DNA from: Ignelater luminosus
Lineage: Eukaryota > Arthropoda > Insecta > Coleoptera > Elateridae
Assembly (NCBI GenBank): GCA_011009095.1
Contig: VTPC01090412.1
Coordinates: 112,240 to 176,239, forward strand
Length of the DNA: 64,000 nt
Direction of reading: 5' to 3'
The notes under the pieces were generated by a model. It had not been told where the DNA came from. It did no database searches and saw nothing but the letters and a program-made list of their open reading frames with translations. Shown here one piece after another: positions 24,610 through 37,650 of the stretch; position 1 is the first letter of the stretch; every line of letters begins with the position of its first letter. The position numbers were made by a program, and so were the translations under genes.

Positions 24610-27573
24610 GGTTTCATAACTCAAACAGTTATATAGTTTTTCTAATTTCTATTTTGCTTAATTCTGAATCTGGACGATGACAAAAGCTAAAATGATTTCT
24701 ATAAAGTGGTAATTTGTACGAATTAAACTTACTTTAAGAATAGTTTTTGCCATTTGTTCCTGTCTTTTCGGGTTGCACAAGTATTTGGATCGATAGACGT
24801 CTACAAGTTAATGGAGCGTTTTCTGCTTGGTAAGCAGAGTAAACGATTATAATTTGACTTGTGGTTTTCAACGATACCTTTTTAATTCAAATAGTGTGTT
24901 TCTTCTGTATAAGGAGTGCTTTTTTCAGTAGATTATTTTAAATACTCGTTTTGGCATTAACATCAAGAGTACGTCAGACGTAACGAAAGGTACCAAATCT
25001 ATTTGTAAACATTCCGGATTCTTTAGTATATTTCGTATCGTTCAGTATATTGTGTTTCGTTATCTTGCGCATTACTAATCTGATGAGAAAGTCTAGCTCT
25101 ATGCAAGATTCATTCATTATCGAATCATGACGCCATTGCTACTACAAGTACTAAAAATGCGTGTTGAATAGACCGAGGTTGCCCAGAACTTTTTCATTGT
25201 CTGATCTGCTAATTCCTAGGATATAAGATCAAACGACTTTCTGTGGGTCAATTTCTAAGGCGATATTGAACTAAATTCAGACCTGGTTTGAGATTTCGAA
25301 ATAAAACACTCTTTTTAAGTCGATCTTTTTAGTTTAGAATGGAAGGGACCAAAGTCTCTACAGACATAGTCTAAACTGCGGACTGGGTTTGTTATCAGAT
25401 GTGCCTTAAAAGTTGTCCTATTACTATAATTTCCCAATGCATATGTTAGTTAATTAAAATATAACTCCATGTAAGCCAACTGATATTTACTTAGTTTTTA
25501 TGTATTAAAGAGACTGTCATATCAAAACAATGCCTCCCACCTACGTATAACGTTGTTTCGATTTGTTGTAGGAAGATGACAAATTTAATACTTGCGTCTA
25601 CACAGGTTTATCAAACTTAAGCTGCTCATAACCAAAGGCTGCAATGTGATTTCCTTCTTCCGCCTCTCTCTATATTTTTCAATAGTCTAATCTAGTACAA
25701 TGCTTGTTTAGCCTACTTTTTTGCATCGGTGTTGCCAGCTTAACATAGCCTTACTTAATTTTTTGTCTAAGGCAATATTCTTTAAAAGCCGAAGACACTG
25801 GAATTTTCAAAAATTTGTAGAAAAATCCAGAAAATCAAATAACTTTAGTATGATTTATGAGTTGTTATCAACTAAGGAAATGACATATAATGCCAGAAGA
25901 TGAATGAGACTTTATTTAAGGAGAGATTAGTCAAGCAGGTTATGCATCATTCTTTATTTTAAAATTGGCGGTTTTATCACATCATAAAATTTCTGTTAAT
26001 CCATTGGCATTTGGCACTTTAATACATTTTTCCTTCAAGATTTCCTAAAGAATGTAATTTACGAAATGTAAGTCAAAAGAAAAGAAAGTTTAAAAAAAAT
26101 CTGAAAATCTAAGGTTAAATTAAAAATTCGATGATTGATGCATCTTTATAAACTTGACTAAATAAACAACAAAGCACATAAACTAAGTTACTGATTAAAT
26201 GATCAAGAAAACAATTAAAACTATGCCCGAAAAAGACTTTGTTTGCTTCCAGCAACAGAAATTTGCGTGCTCTGTCAGAAAAATTTATCTCTAGTCAGAA
26301 ATTCAGTGAATTTTTTGCAGTTCTTCACCAAATGGTTTTGGTTAAAAGTTTGGAAATTTGTAAAATTTACTTTCTTGTTGTAACTGAAGTGCCCTGCCAT
26401 CTTCACTAACAGCTTCCATAGTGCCAAGAACTAAATGGAAAAAATCTATATGCAATTTACATAGTTTTTTAAAGAATAAGATGTACAGTGTGCGTAACGG
26501 AAAACGAAACAGGCCCTCTTTTTACGTGAGATTTTGTAACAGAACTAAGTTTCTGGATATTCTGTGGAGTCAGCAGTAACACATGTCATTTATAAGAAAT
26601 ATGGTAACTGTACTTTAAACAAATGTACGGGTAGAATACGAAATGAAAGAATATATACAGACAATATCGTTGTGTGCAGTTTTTGAACGTTTTGAAGAAA
26701 TATTCTTGAATATTGAATTAACCCATTATTTGTGCGCAGCTCAAGTGCAACCAATATCTGTTTACACTCATGATAATTTTTGTAACCAGAAACCAAAATC
26801 TGAATAATTTTGAATTTTTAAATTGTCAATAATTTTAAGATTTTCTAATATTTACAAATTTTATGGTTACATATACTTTTAAGCAACATGTATCTTAGAT
26901 GATTTTTTGTTTTAAGAGTTTCCGGCTCTTATTTTAGATCTTTCTAAATACCAAAATTAAGAAGAATATTGAAAGAAAAAAAATCGTTTATTAATGAGCA
27001 CTATTTCTTTGTTCAAGACATTTTAAAAGTGTCATACATTTATAAAACTTGTAACATTTTGAGTAATTTCAAAAACTTACTTACTTAGAAAAAGTTTGGA
27101 CACTGACTGATGGATAGTATTATAGCAAAAGATTTTAGAACTTACAACCACCGCATACAAATTTACCTTTGGAAACTTTACTGCAACCGTAAAACATGAA
27201 TAGTTCTACCACTCCTGAAACTAAAATTTAAGTTACTTTTCTCGTATTATTATAGCTCTTGTTGTTTTCAACTCGAAGCTAGTGCAAGCTTATCGATCAA
27301 TGTTCGGATCATTTATTTTATGAATTTCTTGAAGGCAATGTGAGGTTTCATACAATCACGCGGTCAATTCTTCTTTCAATAGTGACAGAAACTTGAATGG
27401 ACAGTCACACTCTATCGCCCTGTATTTAATGGATGCTATATTTTTGGACACTGTTTATTAAGACTTCAATTCCAATTTGGAGGTATTGAATCTATCCTAG
27501 CGTACTTTACCATTATTTGAGAATATCTTGTACGATATATTTTTGAAATTTATGTGGTTTGTTCAAGTCGGTC
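24610..27573. other. Intergenic, nothing recognised
   Basis: AT-rich DNA with chance-length open frames (for example 25721-25903). No gene or element ends were recognised. Confidence 0.55.
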
Positions 27574-27915
27574 TTTATTTTAAAAATAATGCCCATAAGA
27601 CGCTCGATAGTTTATTGCTTGTTTTTCTAATAGAATAAAAAGAAAAGCGATAACTTTTCTACTTTTTCTTCTTCTTCTTCTCATAATTCCTTATGCCCAT
27701 GTTAGGCATCAGATTGAGATTTATTTGATATTTTCCTTCGCCCATTTTTTCACAGCTTCCAGTCCATTGTCTTTTCTTTCAACTCTTGCTATTCTACACC
27801 CATTTTGTACCTAGTTCTGCTATCTGGTCCATCCATTTTTTTCTGTGTCTACCTTTTCTTCATTTTCTGTATCTTTTCGCTTCTAATACTTTCTTTACTA
27901 GCTTTGTTGGTTGCA
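27574..27915 (-). mobile_element. LINE 3' end, copy 1 (antisense)
   Basis: Read on the minus strand, 27915 to 27760 gives RGRHRKKWMDQIAELG, the GRPRKRW-type motif found near the C-terminus of many LINE reverse-transcriptase proteins. It is followed by stops and a tail rich in GAA/AAG triplets. The terminal 161 bases (27574-27734) recur almost unchanged at 27916-28079. No more of the coding region is attached on this copy. Confidence 0.6.
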
Positions 27916-28260
27916 TTTATTTTAAAAATAATGCCCATAAGACGCTCGATAGTTTATTGCTTGTTTTTCTAATAGAATAAAAAGAAAAGCGATAACTTTT
28001 CTACTTTTTCTTCTTCTTCTTCTTCTCATAATTCTTTATGCTTATGTTAGGCATCAGATTGAGATTTATTTGATATTTTTGTGATTATTTGTTCTTGTCC
28101 CAGTTCCTCCCTTATGTTTTCACTTCTTATTCTGTCTATCTTCGTTCTTCTTGCAATTCTCATTAGTTGTTTTATCTCTAAGGTATTTATTGTACTTTCA
28201 TGTTTTTGATCACCCAAGTTTTGCATCTTTATAATAAGGTAGGTGTTGTAACGGAGTTAT
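27916..28260 (-). mobile_element. LINE 3' end, copy 2 (antisense)
   Basis: This copy shares the tail of copy 1, with one extra TTC unit and a few substitutions. On its inner side the minus strand encodes LEIKQLMRIARRTKIDR and SENIREELGQEQI, a different and more upstream part of a LINE C-terminal region. Copies 1 and 2 therefore carry the same tail joined to different internal pieces. The right boundary near 28260 is approximate. Confidence 0.6.
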
Positions 28261-28915
28261 ATGTAACTCAGATAACTTTTCTAAAATATCAAAAACTCTG
28301 AACCTAATTTTACTTTATGCAAATTAGTAAATTATAATGCTGCATTATTGTGCCTATACCTGAAGCATCACTACAGGACCTTGAGACTACGTTAAGCCTT
28401 TTGTGGGTTATGTCAATTAAAGAGAAATTGAAGTTTGCACTTTATTCTCAAGAAAAAAAGAAAACAACAGGTGTAAGTGTATTTTTCAACATAGTGAAAA
28501 AAGAGATAGGAATGAATACACTTACCTAGAAATCATACTAAGGCCTTACCTTTTTACCTCTTAACAACATTATTTGCAAGATAGTAGCTGTGGATGCAGT
28601 TATATTAACAATGATTACGGTGGTATTTACCCAGCAAATGAAACAACAAAAGCTTTCTCTAGTTTGTTTGTTTACTAACATGCCTACTTAAAGCCACAAA
28701 AATAAGGTCTTTGAAAATTCCAGTTCGTTGATTTCGTCCCATCCTGAAATTCTATATTTCTGTAGCATTCCTGTTGAACAAATAATGTTTGTGAATGTCG
28801 TAGACAGTGCAATTAGTAAGTGAATTTGTTAGGTATTTTATGATTTTCACAGTCACATCTACCAAAACTTGAAGTGTTATTAAACAGAATAAATACACCT
28901 ACAAAAGGTACCTGA
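28261..28915. other. Intergenic, nothing recognised
   Basis: AT-rich DNA; no gene or element was recognised. Confidence 0.55.
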
Positions 28916-28984
28916 CCACTATAATGTGCAGTCGCCATAAAGTACGCACAAATCCTTTTTTTCTACAACCGTCAAAAAAAGGTT

Positions 28985-29065
28985 AGATTTTTTCACATGG
29001 GAGCAAAATATATATTTTACGCCCATGTGCGCAAAAAATGTTTCACGCACATGTGCGAGAAAAAA
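28985..29065. repeat. CACATG-rich repeated words
   Basis: CACATG, CCCATGTGCGC and CGCACATGTGCG lie within 80 bases, the last containing the perfect palindrome GCACATGTGC. This may be part of the same decayed element as the foldback at 29219-29329. Confidence 0.4.
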
Positions 29066-29218
29066 ACAAAAACGACACATTAGGTAACTCGGCTTATTTT
29101 TGCAATTTAATACTTTATTATTTTGCATTTTCATTGCACACTTGTTTTATATAATTTACTTCAAAAATTCACAAAATAATGTTTGAAGGTTGTAGAAAAA
29201 ATGTTGTTTGCATTTCGT

Positions 29219-29329
29219 GAGGGAAATCAGTGATTTTTTGGCGCATTCGAATGACTTTTTTGCCTCGACCTAACGGTCTCGGCAAAAAATGCCATTCTCA
29301 TGCGCTACATTAAAAACACTGATTTCCCG
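29219..29329. mobile_element. Foldback (hairpin) element remnant
   Basis: GAGGGAAATCAGTGATTTTTT and GCGCATTCGAATG on the left are matched inverted on the right by ATTCTCATGCGC and AACACTGATTTCCCGC, with GGCAAAAAA next to the short centre. Arms are about 45 bases, imperfect. No target duplication was identified. Confidence 0.6.
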
Positions 29330-29330
29330 C

Positions 29331-32069
29331 ATTTAATACAAAAATGACTATTAAACATAATTGCACTGCCTGCGGCATTCACCACATATTCTGAATTTAA
29401 CAACATTATTGGATACCACAGCAAACTCTATATTAACTGCTTATAATGGCTGGAAATTATGAAAAATTCTGATTAGATAAGTCTCGCACTGTAATTAAGA
29501 AACATAAACTTTTATTTTATAAAATACAATAATAAAAGTCTTTTTGAGTTAAAGAACAAAAATCGTAAAAGCTCTACAGTGGTCTTTTCTACACGAAAAT
29601 CTCCAAAGATAAAAGCAGACACCAAAAACTTTTAACAGGGAATTTTTAAAAATAATTAATTTATTCGTCTAAAAGTGCAGTGCTACCGAAAATATTTTTA
29701 TGTTCTGCAAAATTTAAGAAACGATATGTAACTTTTTGTTGTTGCAAGCAGATTAAATCCATGGTTTAGCTCTTTGTACGATAAAACTACAAAAGATTAC
29801 CTCACTAATAACGTCATATTTGTTTCTCACACGTATGCTATTAATTGCATTACGTAAGTGTCATAATACTCAACTAGCATCGCAAGTTGTTCGCAGCTTT
29901 ATAATAAGCAACAAATTGGCAATTAAGCTCTATTAACAATTTACCGTTAACTTTAGTACCAGGAACCAATTTGTGTGCTATTATCAAGTTTTACTGCAAT
30001 TTTATATATTTGTATTGGCTTGCAATGCTTACTGTGACTTGCAATTCCCGGAAGACCTGTACAATACTGCATCATGATTACCACAACGAATGTGTGTTAG
30101 AAATTCTGCAGGTGATCAATCAATTTTGGAAGTTATGTTTTCCAATGTAAATTGTATATTTGATTTGCTTTTGATGCTCGAGATATTATTCTGTCAAAAT
30201 ATTTTTTCTCATTTATCATAAGTAAAGTAAAGAAATACAAAGCAAGACGTGTACGTTAAATATTACATTGTGATGTCTAATTACATTATAGTATCTAGAA
30301 TTTTTGTCAAGTGTTGAGATAAAATACTTCTAGAAATTGCTTCTTAAACAAGAAAGTGTTCTTTTCGATTATTTTAAAAATATGCTAAAAATGGAAATAT
30401 TTTAAGGATATACATATATTAATCCATTATAGCAGCGAAAATATGTCAGCTTTAGAACCGTCAGTAAATTCAAACGAAGAACAGACGGAAGCACGTCCCA
30501 GGAGCCAGAACTTAAAATATTCAACAGCTATCGCAAAAGTGTTCAAAAACAGAACTATCCTAAGAATCAGAGATCATTTATCAAGCATGTCGTGTGGTCC
30601 GGCGACTCCCACCATATTGAATATCGGGCAACACTGACATTTACAAATGAATAATAATTGTGTCCTTTTACTTTCAACAATGGTCAGATGCGGCCTTTTT
30701 GCGTCCAGTAGGTTCTGTCAGTCAGGATTCAGGACTTACTCGTGACTTGTTCAACATTAAAGCTACCTGGTAAGGTACTAAAATGCGTTTGCTGCCTTCA
30801 TGATCTATGTGTGCTTTTGTTGATTAATGAGAATATGTTATAAAGGCTTGAATGTAAATATATTTCTTTTCTAGTTGTGTTGCCCTGGAGAAATGACCTT
30901 CTGAAGTTAAATTACTAAGGAACTTTAAATATATAATTTTACACATAAAAAAATTAATAAATAAAACCAGTTTCGGTTAGTATATTTTTCGTACACAGTA
31001 AATTCGTTTTAGACACGAGCTATAAAGTCTTAACATTTTTCTGCAACTCATTCTACAAAAAGAAGCTACGATGCTTGGTTAGTAAAGTCGTTAAATGCCT
31101 ACACCAACCATTCAAATCATGAAAGCAGTTTGGTGTTGGAAATTAAAATAACCAGTCATTATTTATCTTAGCAGGCCAACAACTGTTTACTGTTGCAGTC
31201 CGTACTCGGTTTTGCATTTGAATACAAATTCGACCTTCACCCAGTAAAGTGTGGATGTTGGAAGGTAATTAGGAGCCCACATAAATCAAATTACTATCAA
31301 ATAACTATCTATTCTTTAACGAGAGTAATTTCATATTTTAACTAATATTAGTGTGTATTAGGGTAAGTTCATTACGTTTAACTATAATTAAAATAAATTG
31401 TTGATGTTTGTAAAATCGCTTTACACCTCAGAAGTCAACTAACTGTTGCATGCATATTAGCGCTTTAGTAGTTACTAATTAGTAGTAAAATGGGCGTCTA
31501 ATAGTTTTGTTGTTATGGGGTCCGTTATAAAGGTAAATCATTATGAGATTTATAGATATTTTGTTCTGTTAATGTTTATTAGTGCATTTTTTAATCAATT
31601 ATGGCTTGCTACAATTTGTTTAGTCTTTTATAATAGTCATTAATTTAATTTTAAAGAAAACAACGGAAAGCAAATTACATGATAGGTATAATGTAGGTAA
31701 TCTATTTATGATTATTGGTTTTTATTATAACAATTTAAGTGCAACATTTCTGTTAAATAAAAGGTAGAAGTTTTATAAATCTCTCTTTATAACGGTTGCC
31801 GCATAATATTTGATTCTGATAGTTCTTTTTAGATAAAGATACAAATAATTAAGACTATTTTGGCAAGCACAGAATGAAAGAACAAAGCAGTGCAGCTGCT
31901 CGTCATCCAAGGGGTACCAAATTAAAGGGACTGAATTAATTCTCTTCTTGTTTATACAACAAACCCAAGTAGATGAATGACCCAAGGTTACAAATTTCCA
32001 CATTTCAGAACTTTCAAAGTTTACAGTTGAATTAAGCCAAGTCTTATTTTGGATATATTGTTTGCTTTT
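29331..32069. other. Intergenic, nothing recognised
   Basis: AT-rich. One 64-codon open frame (30443-30637, plus strand) has a more protein-like composition than its neighbours, but no family resemblance and no splice or promoter support. Confidence 0.5.
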
Positions 32070-32074
32070 CAAAG

Positions 32075-32185
32075 TTTTCTAGTCGGTTTTGGATTTGTTG
32101 GTGTTTTACGACTAATCGGGTTTTTCAACCAACAGATCTTTTCGAGCCAGTTGGACTTTCCAATCAGCCACCTTTTCTTGAGATT
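32075..32185. repeat. Relic of the 9-bp minisatellite family
   Basis: Read in reverse, units such as GGCTCGAAA, AGATCTGTT, GGTTGAAAA, ACCCGATTA follow each other with a nine-base spacing. They resemble the repeat at 22825-23013 but are much eroded. Confidence 0.45.
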
Positions 32186-32438
32186 GTCAGAATGTCAATT
32201 TTGAGTATACCTCGTCTGCTGTCCTCTTACAGATTTGAGCACACTTGATCCTAATAAATTTATAAATGCTTAAGATTCGTCTTTATTGGATCATCTTGAC
32301 TGTTTGACTTGAATCTACACCAGTAGTAACGAAATTTATTATTATTTATTAATCTGTCAGTTGACTGTTCAAAGAATCAAATAACCAAAATCATTTTAAT
32401 TTTTGTTTTAATACCTTTCTTACTAAAAAGATGTCGAG

Positions 32439-32804
32439 ATGCTACTCCGACGTGTTCCGTCGCAAAAAGTTACTACTTTTCAGATTTTTTTGAGTACATG
32501 TAACAAACTTTTTAAGTTTGGCTTTTTCAACCAATTCATCATTTGGGATTTTACCAAACATGTAAGAGTTCTCAAACAGCGCGGAGTCGCATTTATTTCA
32601 CTTGAGTCGGGTTTCGAAACTTTCAGTGCGTGCAGGACGGTGCTCAAGGAAGTAAAAGACGATGAAGGTTTTTATTCATCATCTTTCTGTAAAGCAAATT
32701 TACTCCGATCTCTAGAATCCGAAGCAACCAACATTAAACCTACCACCGGCAAGGGAAACCTAATTGTAAACGTGTTTGTAATTTATGAATTTTTTCTAAC
32801 ATGA
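32439..32804 (+). other. Unrecognised 121-codon open frame, probably chance
   Basis: A single open frame from ATG to TGA with no recognisable motif, membrane segment or repeat. Around one frame of this length is expected by chance in 64 kb at this base composition. It has no visible promoter or splice context. It is listed only because it is the longest frame outside Dfd, LINE and transposon sequence. Confidence 0.15.
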
Positions 32805-34429
32805 TTATACCTAAGAAAAAATCAATGACAGTGGTTTTTTGATTACGTCTGTCAGACCTACAACTACCTCGGGAAAACTATAGCAACCGGCAGAATTTGT
32901 AAATTAAAATTTTAAACAGGCGCTGCACTGTAGTCTGACAACTCAATTCTACTCAATTGATTATCTTTTATTTTCTCGGAACCTTTGCTACATGTCTTCA
33001 ATAAAAGAATCACGGTAGGCAGCAGCGTTTACAGATTATTTGCAAATGACTTATCATAACTTGTGTAGTAACACAAGGTTATAAAACTGAGTTTTATTAT
33101 GAAAAGTTTAGTTTATCTACCTCTACTACGCAAGCATCGTAAGGCAAGTGGAAACGATTCTCACAGTTGACCAAACTTTATGGTAATTCGCTGCATGCCC
33201 ATAGACTGTTTCTATTAGAGTCGGATCGTAGCTCGTGCAATTAATTACTTCTAATTTTGAGTTGAGCATTCATATAGAACTTATAGCTACATACTATCTT
33301 GCTAAAATGTGTTCAAACAGACCTCAAACGTTAAGTCAGTTAGACTTAGGGCGCACAGATATGTGATGGATAGGTAGCGATGTAAACTGCAGACACGGTC
33401 TTATAACATTTTGGATATGTCATCATTTAACTCAATTAAGAAATAAGACGGGCTCAAAAACGTTACTTTTGTGTAATAAAAAAGTATTATCTGTTGTTAT
33501 TTCGTCATGCTGGATCAATGAATTAAGTGGTTGATAACAAGCAACATTCTCACTTTTCGAATTTGCATGTATCATAATTATTATAAATTCTTAACTAGAT
33601 AAAAGTCATTCACTAAGTGCAATATTAATTATGTACCATTTAGAATGTCATATACTGTATAAAAAAAGTTAAAAACTAAAAAGAATGGTACAAGATGCTT
33701 ATAGAGTCTTAATCCATTTAAGTGAAAACCTAAATAAATCATGTTGACGTTGTAAGTGTTGGAAAGCTTAGTAAAAAATGTTCGGTTGGAAAGACAGAAT
33801 AGCTGTGGTAAGTACAGTTTTGAGCGAATTATCATCCTACGAAGAAATTATAGAAGAATTCAGACATGCATTCTGAAACTGTGTTTTCAGAAACGGGCAA
33901 CCTGTTTAAACTTTCGTGTTTTTTACACTCCCTGTCAACCAAAATTTATCCACAACTCAAATTTGGCCCTTGTGGGACCAGATTTATAAAATTTCTTCAC
34001 AGGGTATTGCACTTTGCATAGCTATCTTCTCTTTTAAATCTAGATTTTCAGCACTTACCATAACAAAAACGAAATTTATTAAGGTTTTCACTAAAACAGA
34101 TAAATATTTCATCAGCTCCTTGCATAAAGTAATTAGATACAAATTAAGGTTCTACATAGAATTCTGATTAAGATTTTAAAACCAAAGCATAAAATGTTTT
34201 GCCAAATAATGCACAAACAATTTCTACCAACTGCTAAAAATGATTTTTTTCTTCTATTTATTATTCAATCCTCCAGAAGGATAGCGGAAAGGGATTGGTC
34301 AATACATTTTCAATATTTTCTGGATTGGATAGACTAGCTCTGCATTTTCGTCTATTCAGTATCTGTAATCATATTGTTATTTCAGATAGCTTACATAATA
34401 CTGCAGTAGAAGCGCTTCGACTGTCAGAT
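32805..34429. other. Intergenic, nothing recognised
   Basis: AT-rich DNA with overlapping short frames around 33629-34167; no family resemblance. Confidence 0.5.
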
Positions 34430-34809
34430 AATACCTGAAGGTACTTGACGTGCTCTAGGGAGAACCTGTAACTCCTAGAGAACGCGTCCCCATGTGACGG
34501 GGGGGATATGATGGGTGGTAGGAAGGAAATGAACTACCTTCCGCGGACCAACAGATACTGCAGCGTTTAATCCAGAATGGGCGGCTGCAAACAGCGTCTG
34601 TCCTCCATGTCAGCAGCGACTGATTACCTTTTTACCAATCCGTCCGGCCAGCGTGGTGTTGTACACGGCCAATACCTCTATATGATGACAACAAGACGAA
34701 AACGGCTCTCAGTGCCCAGTAGCCAAAGAACCACTGAACAAGACAGCGTTCGGAGAGGCAAAACGCGGAGGAAGCTAAGAATACCTGGGTAGGACCAGGC
34801 TGCCAAACG

Positions 34810-37560
34810 ATGATGAACTTGGCTACTTATAATGTGCGATCTGGAACTGGAATACGAACTTAACTTAATAAAATGGGACTTCCTAGGAATATGTGAAACT
34901 AGGAAAGGAGGAGAAGAATGCATTACGCTTCAGTCAGCAAACCTACTGTATTATAAAGGGAACAACGACAATAGTGTAGGAGGTGTTGGATTACTAATCA
35001 ACAAAACCCGGATAAAAAACATCGAGACACTAAAGACAATTTGCGACAGAGTCATATACGCTTAGACAAATTAACAACCATTAAGATAATACAAGCTTAC
35101 GCTCCAACCAACTCGCACGAAGATGAAAAGTGACACATTTTTACGAGGAAATATCAGAAAGTCTCAAAGCAGACACAGCAACACACAACTTTGTGATGGG
35201 AAACTTTAACTATAAAATTGGAATGAAACAAAGCGACCACGCGAATTACATCGGAATACACGGGCAGGGAAACCCAAAAGGCACTATGATGATGCACTTC
35301 TCAGTACAACGTAAATTACTCAATATGAATACGTTCTTTCAAAAGAGAGACAACAGAAAATGAACATGAACATGAACAAAAATTAGATCGATTATATATT
35401 GAGTAGGTTAATAAAGCTACTTCCTTAAGTTTTTGATTTTTATTTATTTTAAACGAAACCGGTAGAGAAAATTAAATAAAAATCAAAAACTTAAGTAAGT
35501 ACCTTTATTAACCTACTCAATACATACCTTAAGCTATGGATCTCCAATACATACAATTATATATTGTCCAACCTCACTCATAATGTCCGAAATGTAGAAG
35601 TACTGAACAGAATCAGCGTGGGAAGCCACCACCGGCTTGTCAGATGTAAAATCAAAATACACACCAAACTAGAAAGAAAAAAAATGGCAGAGAGGAAAAA
35701 TGATCAAATAGACCGACATAAACTCAAAGAAGACCGAGAAAACTTCCAACAAAAAATTATTTCCAATATTCAAACTTTGAAGAAAGAGACGGAGATTATA
35801 ATTGACCAACAAAACAATCAGCTAATTAAAGTAAAACAGAAAGCAGCAAAACCATACAAGGCAACATCGAAAAGAACGGAAAAGCTTAGCAATAAAAATA
35901 AAGAATTATTAGCAAGAACTAATAACTCAAGACAAAAGACAAACAGTGAAATACTGAAAAGAAACAAGACGGTGAGAAAAATGGCAAAAGAAGACATAAA
36001 GCAACAGAACACTAGAACAGCACATGCAATACTAGAAAAGAACGAAAGCATGAAAGTCTTCAGAAAAAACACAAGACCAAAAAAAGTAATCACTAAACTA
36101 AAAAACGAAAACGGAGAAACAGTTAATGACAGACGGGAGATGCTCCAAGTAACGGAGAACTTTTATGGAGCCTTATATGAATCAAAAGTAGCAAGCCAAA
36201 TACAAGAAGACATAAGACAGAAAACAATCGTAAACTCAACTCAGAGGAACTACCGCCGATTACAAAAAACGAAATAGAAACTACGATAAAACAGATGAAG
36301 AATGGGAAAACAGCAGGAGAAGACGGTAGTTTGGCGGAAATGCTGAAAGAAAGTAGCGAGGCACTGCTGTACGAATTGGAAAGGTTTAATAGATGTCTTG
36401 AAAATGGAGAAATCCCAGCAGACTGGTCCAATGCGCCAATAACATTAATTTATAAAAACGGAGGCCAAGAAAATCTGGAAAACTACCGACCAATCGGCCT
36501 TCTATCGCAACTGTATTTAAATTGTTCTCTAAAATCATAACAAACAGATTAACACTGGAGCTTGACTTCTACCAACCGATCGAACAGGCAGGCTTTCGGA
36601 AGGAATATAGCACAGTGGATCACCTGCAAACGATAAAAATATTGATAGAAAAAGCAACAAAAGTGGTTTTCATAATATTTTAGAAACGCCTTAGACTCGG
36701 TAGAAATTTGGGCAGTGATCAAAGCTTTACAGACCGCCTGAATAGACAGTCGCTACATCAATATAATTGAAAAAACTTACCAACAAGCTACAATGCAAAT
36801 CCAACTGCACGAAAAATCAGAAAAGGTAGAACTGCAAAGAGGAGTGCGACAGGGGGACAATTTATCATCCAGATTATTTACACTAGTTCTAGAATGGAAT
36901 GAAAAAAGAATTAATATATCGGACGAGTACTTACATCACCAAGTTTCAAAAAGGATTGGTTTAGAAATGAACAAAAGTAAAACAAAGTACATGACAAATC
37001 AAGAAGACAACACAGGTTCAATAATAATAGAAAATGAAGTTGTGAGAAAGGTAGATGACTACAAGTACTTGGAGCAAAAAATTACTATGGGAAAATCAAA
37101 CCAACGAATGGAAATCGATAAAAGAATAAGACTAATCTGGGCAGCCTATGCGAAGCTAAAAGACGTATTCCAAATGAACATCCCTCTAAAACTGAAACGA
37201 GACTTATACAATTAGTGTATAGTGCCAGTGACCACCTACGGTGTCGAAACATGGGTATTTACCAAAGCCATCACCGATAAATTAAGAATTAATCAAAGAC
37301 CCATTGAGAGAAAAATTCTAGGAGTGACACTGAAAGACCACCAGACTAATACTTGGTTAGAAGAAAGAACGGGCATCTAAGACGTGGTGGAAATAGCAGC
37401 AAAGTTGAAATGGCAGTGGGCTGGTAAAGTGACAAAGGAGACAGATAAGTGGAGAACGCAAAGGCGTAGGTCGTTGTCAGATGCGTTGGGCAGACGACAT
37501 TAAACGAACTACAGGACTAAAATGAATTGAAATCGCTCAAAATAGACAGAAATGGAAAAC
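34810..37560 (+). pseudogene. RTE-like endonuclease/reverse transcriptase, inactivated
   Basis: The protein would nick the target and copy the element's RNA there. Fragments in order: MNLATYNVRS (34813), then in a shifted frame KWDFLGICETRKGG (endonuclease Glu at about 34895), MGNFNYKIG (35196, where the usual catalytic GDFN Asp is Asn), SVGSHHRLV (35615, where the usual SDHR Asp is His), a basic linker, YRPIGLL (36484), YQPIEQAGFR (frame shifted), a damaged motif A region (about 36675-36715), LQRGVRQGD (36835) and the C-terminal KYLEQKITMG and VETWVFTKAI. The segment that should carry the catalytic F/YADD box is deleted near 36940, between DEYLHH and SKRIGLEMNKSKTK. There are several frameshifts and stops, plus an inserted element, so the copy cannot be active. 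Confidence 0.85.
35402..35555. mobile_element. Short hairpin element, copy 2 (11-bp target duplication), inside the LINE
   Basis: A 154-base insert splits the LINE coding sequence. It is flanked by identical 11-mers ATTATATATTG (35391-35401 and 35556-35566), and removing insert plus one copy rejoins the LINE protein similarity. Outer arms TGAGTAGGTTAATAAAG and CTTTATTAACCTACTCA and inner arms CTTAAGTTTTTGATTTTTA and its complement fold around the core GAAACCGGTAGAG. The right end TTAAGCTATGGATCTCC then AATACAT matches copy 1 at 13347-13466. Confidence 0.75.
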
Positions 37561-37650
37561 ATATAGAGAGGCCTATACCCATAGGGTAGATAACGGCTTA
37601 AGAAAAGAAGAAAGAAGAAGAGACTTGAAGAAAACGCATCTTCAATTTTA

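Larger units (their letters stand above)
34430..37645 (+). mobile_element. RTE-like non-LTR retrotransposon (dead copy)
   Basis: A near full-length LINE with a GC-richer 5' region (about 34430-34809), an endonuclease and reverse-transcriptase coding region, and a purine-rich 3' end with AAGAAG units close to 37640. The protein fragments match the layout of RTE-like endonuclease/reverse-transcriptase proteins common in insect genomes. It lies opposite to Dfd. Within it is a 154-base hairpin element (35402-35555), and a TIR element begins immediately beyond its 3' end (37651). The 5' boundary is approximate. Confidence 0.85.
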
